A stretch of DNA of 64,000 nt from Blasia pusilla (lineage: Eukaryota > Marchantiophyta > Marchantiopsida > Blasiales). The stretch covers positions 19,778,001 to 19,842,000 of the forward strand of contig CM114274.1 of NCBI GenBank assembly GCA_050084515.1. Direction: 5' to 3'. The notes beneath the pieces were generated by a model that was not told the DNA's origin, did no database searches, and worked only from the letters and a program-made list of their open reading frames with translations. Below are positions 11,811 to 23,625 of the stretch, in pieces (positions within the stretch are counted from its first letter, which is position 1; each line of letters starts with the position of its first letter). Made by a program: the position numbers and the translations under genes.

Positions 11811-12700
11811 ACTAAGAACAAATTTTGGTTTACTTATAAAAAAACGGGAAACTAGGCAAAAGACCCCTAGTAACTAGGCAAAAGCTCCTTAGAATGGAAG
11901 GTGAATAAGGGTATCGTTTAGACTTGTAACCCTAGTTTAAATCATTCCAATGCCTTGCAAGAAATAAGCCACAAGCCCAATACAATATATAGACTATAAA
12001 TATAATTAAAAATACATGGTCTCTTCAAATACATGGATAAACTAAATTCTTTTAATAAATACTTGCAAAAATACATAAATTAATGGATCGTCATTTGCGT
12101 TGTAACTTAACTAGTCTAAATGCAAAAGAAATGATGCAAGACGGAAGAGACATTTAATTCACGTCATGTAAAGCCTCCCTGGCTTTCCCTATCAGCTTTG
12201 CACAAAAGGTGAACTTGTGGCCGTCTGTTGATGCATATTGCATTATACAACAACTAAGTTGGAGCTATAAAGAGTAGGAGCCTTAGTGAAGAGCATCCCT
12301 TAGGTATTAAGGGTTCATAAAATTAGGTCTCCAATTCACACTAAATTCTCTTTCATATTAACATGAAGCTTGAGATAGTTGAACAAGCTTGTTCTCATTT
12401 CTTCTCACTCTCTTGGTCATATTTGATCCTTTTTTTTTATGCTTTCAAGCATATCTTGTATGCTCCAATGACTCAAGTGATCATTGCAATTATTCTTTGC
12501 CATTCTTGATTTATTCGATATTTTTTTGATATGTTTAATTAAAGGGGTATTTTTTGGTGAAGAAAATTTGGAGTATGTTTTGATGAGTTAAATGGAGAAA
12601 AACACTCACAAAAATCATGGCCTCTTCATGTTTTTCTCCAAGGTTGTTAAGTGGTAACAAATTTGACGAGAGAAAAGGTTAAAACAAATTAGGTCATACC
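11811..12700. other. AT-rich stretch without gene
   Basis: No ORF or domain seen. It precedes the repeat array taken as one end of the CACTA element. Confidence 0.5.
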
Positions 12701-12709
12701 AAGGCAATT

Positions 12710-13030
12710 TACATGGTGTGAATTTTTAAGTCATTTATAGTGAATATATAACGACTCCAAGATTCATTAATATGACTGCATGATAGATGAATATGACTGG
12801 TACCTATACATCTAACTTTTAAATGACTGTATATTATTTTAGTATGACTTGGTACATGTTTGGATCAATAGTTTAAATGATTTCACATTGTTTTAGTATG
12901 ACTTGGTACATGTTTGACATCAGTAGTTTAAATGACTACATATGGTGTGATATGACTAGAGTTTGGCTTCATTATATGACTGAATGATTTATGACTAATA
13001 TGATTCATATGACATTTAAACGACTCGAAG
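12710..13030 (+). repeat. Left subterminal ATGACT repeats of the CACTA element
   Basis: ATGACT or close variants occur about ten times in 300 bases, some within a longer repeated phrase (TATGACTTGGTACATGTTTG near 12.85 and 12.90 kb). They are mainly in one orientation. In En/Spm elements such motifs bind the TNPA-type protein. Confidence 0.6.
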
Positions 13031-13575
13031 TTATTGGAATCAGAAGTAGGTCTCATGATAGAAGGCTAAGGTTCTCCTTGCAGAACGTAGCCTATCCATT
13101 CATGCATTGATTCTCACAAGGCATCAATAAAATAACCAAATCAAAAGGAAAGGTGGAGATTTTAGTTTAGACACTCCATTCATCAATCGAGAATGCGGTG
13201 TAAAAACAAGTATATGATTGGAAACTACTAACTGTCTAATGCAAGAACTAGAATAAAATTTTGTAGTCTCATATTGAAGAAAAGTAAATTCAGCAACAAG
13301 AAAGTGGTCATAAAGATTACTACAAATAATCAACAGTGATTTCTCTGGAGACTCTGAGATTTCATAGAGAATGAGTGAACAAAACATGCACTATTGTAAG
13401 TACGTATTGTTTACATGTAGGCATGAATGTCTAATATTAGCCTATGATTTCTTCAATTTTACTTCAGGCCAAAGTACTAAACCTCCAAGAGCATCACCTA
13501 GAGTGTATTGGGGTGGCATATGAGCCTCATTTGGCTACCATAACGTATGATCCAAGAATGCAAGATGGATAATCT

Positions 13576-14097
13576 TTAGATCCATCCGTACCACCCCGAT
13601 GGGATATCACTCCCATGAAATTTTTGTTGTCCACTCAAGTCGGTTATAACACCAATGCCCAGAATTGTCCTACTGAGCTTGGGCTTTAGGAGTTGAACCT
13701 CATCTCCCACACGAATCTGCAAACCCAAGATCCTCAGATGAGTCTCTAGAGGAAACAAATGCATAAACTTTGTGTTGGACATATAACACAACGCATTATT
13801 AGCTACAATTTTTTCAATTGAAATATTGTAGCACTTGAATAAAGTTTTGATTATCATGCCAAACAAGAAAATTTTCTTCCAAGTCCACGTGCATACCTTT
13901 CCAGTGTATTTCTTGTTGCTCCCTGACTTAACATCGCTGTCATGTTCACTACTTGCAGCTTGAATGGCATAAGAATGCACTCTTTTAACACGTCTCTTTT
14001 TGTTCAGAGAAGACTCTTTCTCCCCATCAATGAAACCAGCATAGTACAAAAAGATAGTAAAATAAAGGAAAAGCAATTTTTTATGTTGAATGTACAT
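13576..14097 (-). pseudogene. Tnp1-like C-terminal domain of an En/Spm-type transposon protein
   Basis: The minus-strand frame encodes up to 173 codons. Its end reads IRVGDEVQLLKPK, then LGIGVITDLSGQQKFHG and IPSGW, matching the beta-rich domain of plant Tnp1/En/Spm-type proteins (usual pattern: VGxxVxLL..ixxGxV..pxxxxhGxxlpxGy). The basic stretch NKKRRVKRVH before it may be a nuclear signal. The first 60 or so codons (hydrophobic, MYIQHKKLLFLYF) look like intron read-through. It is the 3'-most recognisable exon of the CACTA gene. The exact splice sites are not resolved. Confidence 0.6.
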
Positions 14098-14164
14098 AGA
14101 TAGAAGGCTACTGATATATAGCTATAATATCAGAGAGAGAAATATACCAAGCAGGAGTTTGACA

Positions 14165-14665
14165 TTTACTTTTTGTACATAATCTCTTGCTGTAAAAAAT
14201 TGAAGATCTCTTTGAATCTATAATAAGTGTAAGGATAACAAGTGTAAGGATATACCAAAGTGGAAATTGACATTGACTTGTTGTACATAATCTCTTGCTG
14301 GAAAAAAACGAAGATCTCTTTGAAACTATAGTAAGTGTAAGGATGCACGAAGTTGGTAACTGACATTTATTTGCTATACATAATCTCTTGCTGAAATAAA
14401 TTGAAGATCTCTTTGAAACTATAGTCAGTGTAAGGATAACAAAAGTAGAGAGGGGAAGAAAAGGAAACCTGAGAGGGTTGTTGTTTTAGGTCTGTTGTCA
14501 AAGCAAACAACGATACACAAAGGTGGAACTTCATATTTACTTGTTATACATAATCTTAAACCATAAAGCATTGAAGATCTCTTTGAAACTATAGATAGGG
14601 TAGGGATAACAAAAGAACGGAGGGGAAGAAAACCAAACCTGAGAGAGTTGTTGCTTTAGGGTTTT
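14165..14665 (-). repeat. Four diverged tandem repeats, about 95-170 bp spacing
   Basis: TACATAATCTCTTGCTG near 14176, 14285 and 14378 (degraded near 14547) is followed each time by TTGAAGATCTCTTTGAAACTATAG. A longer duplicate, AGGGGAAGAAAA..AACCTGAGAG..GTTGTTG, occurs near 14450 and 14620. They lie in a probable intron of the CACTA gene. Confidence 0.8.
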
Positions 14666-14794
14666 AAAATGGCGAGCAGGGTTTTTATTCATTTCCCTTC
14701 TTGACTATCACACAACAACAATATTTATAAGAAACTAAAAGAATCTACACTTACAAAGGATATACTTTTTATTAACCAAATCAGGATTTTCTAA

Positions 14795-14925
14795 ACTCAA
14801 TACTTACGAGCTCGAGTCCCTTCAGTTTGCCCATCCAAGTCCCTTGATACCTCCTTATGAGCACCCAAAACATCTACTCCAATCTTTGAAGGGCCATCCT
14901 TGACACGAGCAAGATTTTCCATGTA
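14795..14925 (-). pseudogene. Short probable exon of the CACTA gene
   Basis: The minus strand from about 14920 reads MENLARVKDGPSKIGVDVLG and continues hydrophilic to a stop near 14797. It sits between the coiled-coil exon and the Tnp1-like exon in the right orientation. Too short to classify alone. Confidence 0.35.
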
Positions 14926-14981
14926 ATTTCAGAGGAAATTTTTATCAATTTCTAATAACTGCACCAATGCTTCAAAAGAAA

Positions 14982-15302
14982 CTAACTTGAGAGAGGATCC
15001 TTACCTTCTTGCTGACTCATAATATGACTCTTAGAAGGACCACATATATTTACTTTAGGTCTCTTCTTCTCTGAAAGTTTGTTGATCATATCAACAAGCA
15101 TGGAAAAGACCTCCTTTTCTTCTTTTTGGTTTTTTTCCAACTTCTCCTCAATCAAGGATTGGTTGATTGACATCTTCTTCTCCAAGAGGAGTTGGTTCCT
15201 CTCCAATTTTTGCTCAAGATCACCCTTGATGACACCCATATCTGCAGTCCATTTCTTCTCTACCTTCAGAAGTTGAGTGGTTATGCTTGACTCTGCACTC
15301 AT
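14982..15302 (-). pseudogene. Coiled-coil exon of En/Spm-type transposon protein
   Basis: A minus-strand frame of 106 codons, rich in Lys, Glu and Leu, with heptad-like spacing from residue 12 to about 75 (LLKVEKKW..LEQKLERNQLLLEKKMSINQ). This suggests dimerisation. Ptta/En/Spm proteins commonly have such a segment after the Transposase_24-type region, which here lies directly upstream at 15.8-16.3 kb. The frame is open, so this exon itself shows no lesion. Confidence 0.55.
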
Positions 15303-15835
15303 TTGAAAAATAAAATGATATCCATATAGTTAGTATGTTTCGTGCAAATATATAGCTCCAACTCCAAGCTATATCAATCTTTGTATGAAGATAAAACAAA
15401 CAGTATCATAAGTCTGATTTAACTCGATAGCATTATACTCACTCGGGAACCTCTAGTGTAAAGGATATAACTCGCCGCTGGTGTTTGCTCTTCAGGTTCT
15501 TTTGTGGTCAAGCATACTGTCGCACCTCCTTCCTATTAGTAAGATTGCATACAAACCAATGAAAGTGAATATATCAGATGGTGAAAAATCTACAATGTAC
15601 TTACAAACCTCACAATACACGAGAAATAATTCACACATATTTATAGCTAACTTACAAGACTCTCTTGCTGTGGAATTAGTCTACTGTCAATAACACCTAC
15701 ATTGCTTCGTATCGTTGATCCACCTCTGCCCTATATATGGAGAAACCCAACAATACAATTAGAATCACTAATATTGACAAAAATTAACAATCTAAACACC
15801 AAAGTGCAAAATCATAAATATAAAAGTAATGAAAG

Positions 15836-16336
15836 CTAAGGATAACTTACAAGAAACCCCTCTAAACCTTCCCGTCCGCTGTGATTTAAAGTCATAACCT
15901 TTGATCTTGCGTTTGCCATCTTTTGGGCCTTCAACATACTCTCTTCAGAAAGCCAATAATCTACCAAATGGTCCCATGCATATTCCTTAACATGAGGGTG
16001 GCAAGGGACGTCAACATGAGCCCAATTGGCCACCTAATGTGCTTTTATCGTGGACCGTTCTGTTTTTAATAATTGTGCATATTTCTTCTTCAAAAAGTCC
16101 AAACATAAAGATGGTGCCCCAACAGATGTGTAGGCACTCTCAATGTGCTTGCGAACTGTTGCCACACTAATAGCCTCTTGCCTACTCATCTTAACACATG
16201 ATAAGTTGAGATAGCATAGGGTCCATACCTTTAGGTCATTCAACCATGGCTCATAACCGGGCACCTTCGTCTTTGGAACCCCAATAGGCAATAACTCACA
16301 TCTAGGTAGTAGGTTTTGGTCCTTGCGTTGAGCCAC
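15836..16336 (-). pseudogene. Transposase_24-like (Ptta/En/Spm) region with an in-frame stop
   Basis: The minus-strand frame from 16336 runs about 100 codons to a TAG at 16034-16036, then continues in the same frame to 15836. The second part reads EYAWDHLVDYWLSEESMLKA, then ANARSKVMTLNHSGREGLEG, the W..LV.YW..EE...K...N..NR......H..G signature of plant Ptta/En/Spm proteins. The first part (VATVRKHIES and LDFLKKKYAQLL) is helical and basic. Either the TAG is a real lesion, or the two halves are separate exons. The protein would be an accessory DNA-binding partner rather than the catalytic transposase. Confidence 0.65.
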
Positions 16337-16526
16337 ATTACGGTTTCACAAATCTGTCTTGGTCCTACTTCTCCTCGCACTTGCCCTATCACGTGAACAA
16401 ATGAAAGGCACAAGAAAATCAATTTAGACATGCATATGTTACAAAATGTAGGGAATTAAAGACGAGATCACTAACCAATTATACCCAATATTCTTGGTCA
16501 ACATTTAGACCATGCCTCAAAAGCGG

Positions 16527-16721
16527 CTAGATGGGACATACCGCACTTTTATTTGTGGGTTTGGAGAGATTAGGGGCCATGAAAGACTGACTGTCACTTT
16601 GATGCGAATGTACACTCGTCCCAAAAAATCCCGATGGCCCATTAGAAAATGTTGAGTTAGAACCTTCTCCTATAGTTGGATAAGGGGGCGGAGGGCATGG
16701 TGCTTCATCCTGTCCACACAT
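16527..16721 (-). pseudogene. Probable N-terminal low-complexity exon of the CACTA gene
   Basis: 64 codons on the minus strand, rich in Pro, Ser and Gly (CGQDEAPCPPPPYPTIGEG). Such disordered starts are usual for En/Spm accessory proteins. The call rests on position upstream of the Transposase_24-like exon. Confidence 0.35.
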
Positions 16722-16869
16722 GGAGATAGCACTCTTACATCCTTCATCAACACTATAGACAAGAAATCATGACTCGACAATCTGAAAAAACACACAGAAC
16801 CAGGAAAGGATAATGGCCACTTTTCGAGTAATCATGAGAAGAACAAGAGTTAAAGAGTTATCATTCCTT

Positions 16870-17183
16870 AAAAATAGAGAATTTGATCACAAATACACTA
16901 TGTGGAAAGAAGTTTACACTTGGCCTTGTCCATGGTTGGCCTGAAGAACCAGGTTGAATGGGTCCCCACTGTTGTTGACTCCCCATCGGGGTCAAAGTTT
17001 GTGTATGAGGACCCCATTTGGCGTGAGAATGCTGATGTTTTGACTAAAACTTTATCTAAAGACCAACATTATTTTTTACTCCAAATATTAGGATGTAGGA
17101 AATGCAAGTGAGTGAGAGATACGACACTTTTCGAGTAGATAGCTACATGTTCTTCCAGCTAGATTATCCTAGCTAAATGGGAG
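16870..17183 (+). pseudogene. Ty1/copia Pol tail (end of RNase H) and polypurine tract
   Basis: The plus frame 16902-17111 ends NADVLTKTLSKDQHYFLLQI followed by LGCRK, matching the copia-type Pol C-terminus (pattern: ADIxTKxLxxxxF..LxxxLG). It is truncated upstream: the reverse transcriptase is missing. The purine-rich AAATGGGAG just before 17184 fits a polypurine tract directly ahead of the LTR. Confidence 0.75.
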
Positions 17184-17500
17184 TGTTAGATAAATATATT
17201 TTAGATAAAGGTGTCAAACTTAAAATGTGTTAAAGGAACTATCTAAATGATGCTACTCTTAGCAGTCCGTCATCTAACTAAGACACTTGACCACTTCATT
17301 AAAAGAGCCACTTGACCACTTGGTCACTTGGCTACTTGGCCACTTGGTCACAGACTATCTTGTCTCTAGCCATCATCCATACTAGTATATAGTCTGGGGC
17401 TTGGATGAGCATTGTACATGAAGTTCTCCATAAAGATTATACGAAGATTTGTTATTGTATCATTGCCATTGTGTCATACATTTCTCATATATTTCTAACA
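17184..17500 (+). mobile_element. Copia 3' LTR, 317 bp
   Basis: It starts TGTTAGA at 17184, directly after the polypurine tract, and ends TCTAACA at 17500, the exact inverted terminal repeat. A TATATAG box-like sequence lies near 17390. The matching 5' LTR is not in the window, so this is the 3' end of a truncated element inserted in the CACTA element. Confidence 0.85.
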
Positions 17501-17637
17501 CTGTACTCATTAGGTAGTAGCCTTCAGGGGGGTAGAGAAAGTGAGGGAGTGGGTGAGTCAACGTACATTATTAACCATTGCAGCAGTTGGTGTGGCTACT
17601 CCAAGTTCAGATCTCACACCATCTCTGGGTTTAGGAT

Positions 17638-17796
<159 letters not shown>

Positions 17797-18624
17797 GTGA
17801 TGGATTGTTCAAGTACCTTCGAGAAACCTTGAATTCCTGGCGATTGGTTGATTTTGACCGACAAGAATTTAAGTAGCAATCCATCCGAATTGTTTGTCAT
17901 GGGAATAAGAGTCCGAATTTGAGCTAAGGAAGGAGCTTAGTTACTGCTATCTCAAATGTCAAGACTCTATGCACTCCTCAACGAACCTTACAGGAGTACT
18001 TGACAACATGCTTCAATTCAGAGTGCGATGGTGCAACTAATGCAAATATAGTTCGTAGAGTGAGCTATCAAAACTCTACGTCTTCTTCATTACCTCAAGT
18101 CTCCATGTCAGAGTCTCATAAAATTATCTCCCTCATTTCCTTGCCTCTCTTCTCATCCCACTAATCCTTAAGTCAACTGCTATAATGCTTCTCGATGCCT
18201 CTTTGCGAATAGTCCTATCACGGCCCCTTGTCTTCTCTCAAATTGCACGTCCCAGGGTTCGGGTTTACAGACTGTACGATTGCTCTAGAAGCCTGCCGTA
18301 GAGATCGAAGTACAATCAAAATTGGGGAAACCCTTCGACATTTGAACAATAGATAGAGAGGTAGGTAAGAAAACTCATTTTCAGTGTCCAGAAATTATGT
18401 TGTACTGCTACGGAGCCAACGTTGTGAAGCTCAATCTTCCTATTGTAACAATAGACAATCCTTGCTACCTCGTGCACTGTACTATATTGGCGCCTTAATC
18501 CCTCATATTCCTCAATCTCATGACTCGAGCATTAGCTTCGACGGTCTTCATTGCTCCTTCATTGTGGTTCTCTTCAATGCATATAGTTGCCCTTGACCGC
18601 TCACTCTTCACTAGAAAATTTTAG

Positions 18625-18995
18625 TGCTCTTCCTATCTCCCGCACTCACTAAGGCTCTTCCTGTCTCTCGTACTCACAAGGCTCTCCCGTGGTCTTTTTG
18701 TTGCTTCAACGAGAATGACGAGTGCTCTTCCCCAATGCGTACACACTGCGTGTCTGCTATCTCAGAGCTTCGATCTGCTCTGATTCCCGCCGTGTCATAC
18801 GTGTAGGCATTCCTTGACCCCAAAATAGACTACTTTGAGCCCGCTCTTTCCCACGGTGTACACAGTGCATCTCCGTGACTGCTTGCAGTGAGCCTCTATC
18901 TGCGAGCCTCGATCTCTTGTGATTCTTGTGTTGTAGCTACGTGTAGGCACTCCTTGATCCCTAAACAAACTACTTAGAGCTCGCTCTTCCCTCTC
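18625..18995 (+). repeat. Two nested short tandem duplications
   Basis: A phrase of about 27 bp, CTCTTCCTRTCTCYCGYACTCAC, occurs twice at 18628-18685. A longer unit (ATCTC..GAGCTTCGATCT, then CGTGTAGGCAYTCCTTGA, then CTACTTNGAGCYCGCTCTT) occurs near 18757-18850 and again near 18896-18990, about 139 bp apart. Confidence 0.75.
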
Positions 18996-19289
18996 ACGCT
19001 GAAGAGTGTCCTTGCCTTAAGAAAATTGACAACGAGTTTTGCTAGGTGGAAAAATCCAAGGATAGGTCAGTACAAAGGGTTTAGGTAAAAATGTGGTACA
19101 TGGTAAACGATATTTCTACATGATCAAATTGGAAATTCACTTTCCCCAAAATATGGAACGTTCCAAACCTACTTTGGATATAATCCTATGAGACTCTTGT
19201 AGGAATAAAAAATAATTATCAAAATTACTTTTCTTCATAGATTAATTTCTATACTAAATATTTTTTTCTATAATAGAGTCATAACATCT

Positions 19290-19528
19290 CGTTACTCACT
19301 CATCATTTAAAATGACTATCTAAGTCCTAGGAAATGTTTGGATATGACTTAGTCAAATTCCGGCGTAGTTTTATGACCAAGTCATATTTGTAAATGACTA
19401 AATTTTCGGTACTTTTTATTAACATATGACTAAAGAATGACTAAGAGAAAATCTAGTCATAAGTTGCAGTCATGACAAATGCCAGTCATACAAATCTTAG
19501 TCATAAAAGTTGTGTTTTTCTTCTAGTG
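19290..19528 (-). repeat. Right terminus and subterminal AGTCAT repeats of the CACTA element
   Basis: About twelve AGTCAT/ATGACT motifs lie in 230 bases. Read on the minus strand from 19528, the end is CACTAGAAGAAAAACACAAC followed by ATGACT motifs. This fits a CACTA terminus with subterminal protein-binding repeats. The 3-bp target duplication cannot be confirmed without the left end. Confidence 0.65.
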
Positions 19529-19659
19529 ATGGTCATTTATCAATTAGCTCATAATCCATAGTTGAGAATACTAACAATTGGTACAATATTGGCAAGTATA
19601 TTCTTCAAATATACTTCCATCATAATTTAAATTCTCACTTGTAAAAATGTACAATATAC

Positions 19660-20360
19660 TCAAAATATGTGAGATGACCACATATAAATGAAATGAAAGG
19701 ATAAATGAGAAAATATCAACATATATGTGGTATGCCACAAAAAAAATTCCAACTCCTCGTAGACATGTTGGACCGCCAATCGTACTATCCGTGAAGGATG
19801 AGGCATCACTAATACCCTACCATCCTCCCAAATGCGTAGCACACGTATCCCATCCCCCCTAAATTGTTTGGTTTAGTGTGTGATCCCATCTCACCCTTTC
19901 GCATTCATGGTGCGTGCAACGTTGCCATTACCTAGGTACTTGAAGACTTCCCTATCCTCGTGGATATCTTGATCACTTGTCCCCTCCTTAGTGACCTCTA
20001 GAATCTGGATCTGAAGACTCTCCATCAGATCTCTCTATCGAAGTCAAAACACTTTGGCTCTCCATAGCAACAACTCTAAATACGTCGATGAGTGCCATCT
20101 CCTTGTTACTCTCTCCATACGCATGAGCTTTCGTTGCATCTTGCTAACTTGGGCATGGATTACGACTCAACCTATCTGCATCCTTATTATCACTCCCCTT
20201 GGATACACTCCCTTAAAGTCAAAGTACAATAATAATAGAGCCCATATGGCAAGCTTTCTTGTAATCTTTTTGGACTCCATCAACTAGTTAAATGGTTGGT
20301 GATTAGTGATAAGAGTAAGGAGTAAATGTGTGAAAAATCTATAATGCAACCAAACACTCA
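19660..20360 (-). pseudogene. RNase H, spacer and integrase zinc-domain remnants (copy 3, family A)
   Basis: On the minus strand near 20.34-20.25 kb the frame reads LMESKKITRKLAIWALLL, the RNase H KLTGKLARWALLLQ motif. Near 20.19 kb comes DNKDADRLSRNPCPS, the usual ADxLSRNP end of Ty3 RNase H. The acidic spacer follows, then at 19842-19730 RIVRLAVQHVYEELEFF, where the second His of the integrase H-x3-H is Tyr. Order and sequence match copy 1 at 4.19-4.8 kb. Frames are broken by stops and shifts. Confidence 0.6.
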
Positions 20361-20830
20361 CCTACATACAAGCTATGGGCTAGAAAAATGAGATTGGTGC
20401 TCCTACAAAAGCCATTAGATCCTCACCATCTCCCAAAATAACTTGGATTGAGAGTCATCCAAACCAACACTTGATACAATGTAGACGCGCCACATGCCAT
20501 AGGGAGATAGTCCATGCAACCTCACCTTGCTCCACATACAAATAATTGTTTACACGCACTCTTGCCTATAACCCAAAAACTAACCAAGTGTTGATCCCTC
20601 CTCCAAACGTGCCACACATTCAATATGGTGTCTAAGGGTGACAATGTAGCGCTCAGTGATGTCCTTGTCTTCTTTGACCCATCTATGTCTACTGCAAAGG
20701 TCTCACTCCATGTCGTTTGCACATGCTCGTTGGCTAAGCGTCAAAGCTCCTTGCTTGATGTCCATAAAGGCATCTGTCCTCCACGGAATGAATTGGATGA
20801 ATCTTAAATAACACTCATTGTTCTAGGGAT
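20361..20830 (-). pseudogene. Possible reverse transcriptase C-terminal remnant (copy 3)
   Basis: The minus-strand frame 20722-20522 contains FAVDIDG, which may be a degraded (Y/F)xDD active site. Further on are a HIECVARLEEG-like helix in another frame and a YVGECLVAL stretch that recalls the YSSYEGECLAVVWA segment of Ty3 polymerases. Similarity is weak, and several frame changes are needed. Confidence 0.35.
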
Positions 20831-21310
20831 GTCGGTCATGTACATATCTCATGCATGGACACTATCCAAGGTAAATCCCATCGGATACAATACTACTCCA
20901 CCAACCAAGATGTCATGGGACTTGCCATTGGTCACTATCGCCCATACTTGCATCATAGACTCATCATTCGGATTTCGTGGTGAAATCCTCACCACAACCT
21001 CATGTCCAGTGATAAATTGTGTCATAGCCCCAACTAGGGACATCTATATCTTGAATAAGACGTGGTCAACGTCAGCCTTTGTTAGTCCTAAGCTTATGAA
21101 TGCCACCTTCTCCAAATCCAACAAGACATGTTGTGGACAATAGATTCTACCTCCTGAACTAACCAAATGAAAGATCTCTTTGGATCCGCAATTATCCAAT
21201 AAGACATGTTGTGAACAAAAGACTTTACCTCCTAAATTAACCAGACAAAATACCTCGTCATATTTGTGTTTATCAACAAAAAAAACCTTATGGAGACACC
21301 ATGGCACACT
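20830..21310 (-). pseudogene. Retroelement aspartic protease region (copy 3)
   Basis: Minus-strand frames 21307-21044 and 21043-20849 align with the protease regions at 36.7 and 11.6 kb. They include a repeated VSSGGRIYCPQHVLLDLEKV block and the later HDILVGGVVLYPMGFTLD stretch. Part of the lead-in is duplicated (CSQHVLLDN, then CPQHVLLDL). The catalytic D-S/T-G triad is not intact. In copy 3 only the C-terminal part of a reverse transcriptase can follow it. Confidence 0.55.
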
Positions 21311-21929
21311 CTACTACGGATCTATTGGGCATCTACTATTCTAGGCTTTGCAAAATACCATGACTCCAAGGTAGATATCATCAGCATAGGCTCCAAGGGC
21401 AAATCTACCACCTCATATGCAACTACCTATGAACTCAAAGAAACAACACCATCTCCATGCTCACATAGCATAGCCGTCAGCTAGAACATCTTGGCATATC
21501 TGTCTCCCGACGCCACAACATCGGAAGCAAAACACCACAGGGAATTGTACATAAAAATTCCCATCCCCAAAAATATACTCAATAGAGGCTTATCATGAGC
21601 ATCAACACAATAGAAGTAGTCACACTAGCTTCTCCAATCACATGTTGTGCGTGCACATTAAAAACACTCAACCTCCAAGAGCCCTAATCAAGATCCATCC
21701 ATGGATTCCCCATTGTCTCAGACAAAGGAATGATTGAGGAGCTTGGTTTGTTTTCTAGCTTTCCCCATTTGGAGTTCCAACTCCATGGCTACCTTCATCT
21801 CTACAACCTTGTACATCCAACTTGCATCCTTCACGTCTGTACTTACTCCATATAAGGTCAATGCCACTAACTTGATATTTGGTAACCTCAACACCATTGC
21901 TACAATCTGTTGTTTTAATTACTCTATTT

Positions 21930-22350
21930 GATGAGTCATCCTATCCTCGCGCTTGGAGTCTTCGTTGACTTATTTAGGTTGTGTCCTCCACCTCCTCCAT
22001 GGGCATATCAACCCGCTACCCCCTCCCCCTAGAAGATGTATACACATAGGCATATCCAACTCCTTGTCCACCTACTTGACCACTTGGTGCACAAACTTTG
22101 GCCCCACTTTGATTGCCAATTCATCGTGCCCTTGACACTCAATCCTAACGTTCCTCAGGGTATAGGCTAAAACATCTAGTTGGTGCATGACCATACCACT
22201 CACAATGATCACATTGAAATAATCTTGATGGAGTTTGATCCGTCTACAATACGTGTCTCGCCTTTAGGATGGCCTATTTTCACTACACCCTTACCTTAGA
22301 GCATGTAGAGATCCCTTCTTGTTGATGCTAGAGCCATTCTCCCCACTTTC
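21930..22350 (-). pseudogene. Gag C-terminal remnant (copy 3)
   Basis: On the minus strand the stretch near 21.95-21.90 kb reads KREDRMTHQIE and then LKQQIVAM, matching the Gag tail of copy 1 near 3.24-3.30 kb. Preceding sequence (GGGGSGLICPW and so on) replaces a glycine-rich linker. No zinc knuckle is readable. Confidence 0.45.
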
Positions 22351-22359
22351 TCCTCCCTA

Positions 22360-23100
22360 GTAACCTCGGGTTTGTGTAGGCTCCAATCTTCTTTGATGGA
22401 AGCCCACTTTGAGGCAGTTCTTAGAGTCACGTACTATGTCGTATGGGGATATTCCCATGGAACTTCATGCATGTATCTGCTCTTGCTCTACATAGGAGCC
22501 ACACTCATGGATGCATGGGGGTTCTTCCCCTCATACCAGATTTCCATATCGCACCATTTATATACATCACAACGATGCGGTTTTGACTCAGCCTCCCCCA
22601 ACCATCAATGGTTGGTTCTACACTCTAAGAGTGACGTTGGAGTCTCGATCCACTTTGTGTGCATTAAGCATGTTGTCCAATTGGCGGTGAGAGGATTGGA
22701 AATCACGATGCTATGCGGGATATCATATTCAGAATTGCTCGTGAGAGTTGCTTCCATATGCTAAGAGAGAGGCGCTACTCCATGCAAGATTCTATCTTTA
22801 TCTTTATATGATACGAGAGGATGAGGCAGTGGTGGCAGATGTTGTAGTGATGTAGGCTATGGCAGGCCGTGTGAGCCCAAGTGGTGGCATAAGGGAGATT
22901 GCTACAAGTAGTGGTGGAAGCGGTGAAGAAGATCCATTTCTATAGTCAACTTCATGATGCACATCAATTCGCCCCGCAAGCCATAGAGATATATGCGGCT
23001 ATGGGGGAGAGGTTTGGCTCATTCCTTATGAATTGGGCCCATCATCTCCAATCTAGAAATAGCTTTTCATTAGCTACAACAACCCTTTATTGTAGACAAT
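22360..23100. other. Retroelement-like stretch, no domain recognised
   Basis: A plus ORF of 130 codons at 22372-22764 has no recognisable motif and may be chance. The DNA is flanked by retroelement pieces on both sides in opposite orientations, so a junction lies somewhere here. Confidence 0.3.
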
Positions 23101-23101
23101 G

Positions 23102-23625
23102 TGTCACATCTTAGTTAACCGACTATTAGAGTTCTACCGCGTCGATGGCATAGCAAGTCAACGGACTCTTAGGTCTAGCTTCGTCGTGAGGTGCCGGATG
23201 AGGTTGACGTCAGGTCCATTGTGTTGGGAATGTTTTTTCTAGGGATGTCCCTATTTTGGTCTTTGACAACTAGGTGACATGTTGAGCAGGTCAAGGGTTC
23301 CCTAGTAACCTGTGCAGGTAGATTACCAAGGGGATGGTTTCTTTTAGGGGAAGAGCCTTTTGGCTCTTCCCAAGACTCTATGAGGGAGAGAGATGGCTTT
23401 CCCAAGCTATCTTTCTTATGTTGAGCCTTAGGAGTACCTCTCTTGCCTACTTGTGTAGAAACTAGGGTGCTAGCATATAGATTCGCTCATAGCAGAGGGT
23501 GGATGTGACTTGATACGCCAATGTAAATTTTTGAATGGAGTTTTAGGCCGGGTGAGCCATTTTTGCTTTGATTTTACATGAGAAATATGTGAGGGAGCAT
23601 CAAGAGTTTGTTGTGTGTAGATAGG
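23102..23625 (+). mobile_element. LTR-like segment of retroelement family B
   Basis: It begins TGTCACATCTTAGTT at 23102 and matches 37737 onward (TGTTACATCTTAGTT). Shared blocks are GAGTTCTA.CGC.TC.ATGGCATAGCAA, TTTGACAAC.AGGT and, near 23.52-23.57 kb, GAGTTTTAG..GGG.GAGCCATTTTT. TGT at the start and placement after Pol-end sequence at 37.7 kb suggest an LTR. The exact end is unclear. Confidence 0.55.

Noticed and set aside
12339-12610. CACTAAATTCTC and CACTCACAAAA as the left end of the CACTA element
   Set aside because: Neither matches the right terminus CACTAGAAGAAAAACAC beyond a few bases; the left end is left open.
18609-18626. CACTAGAAAATTTTAGTG as a CACTA terminus
   Set aside because: It is a short palindrome without subterminal ATGACT repeats nearby, and the better terminus is at 19528.
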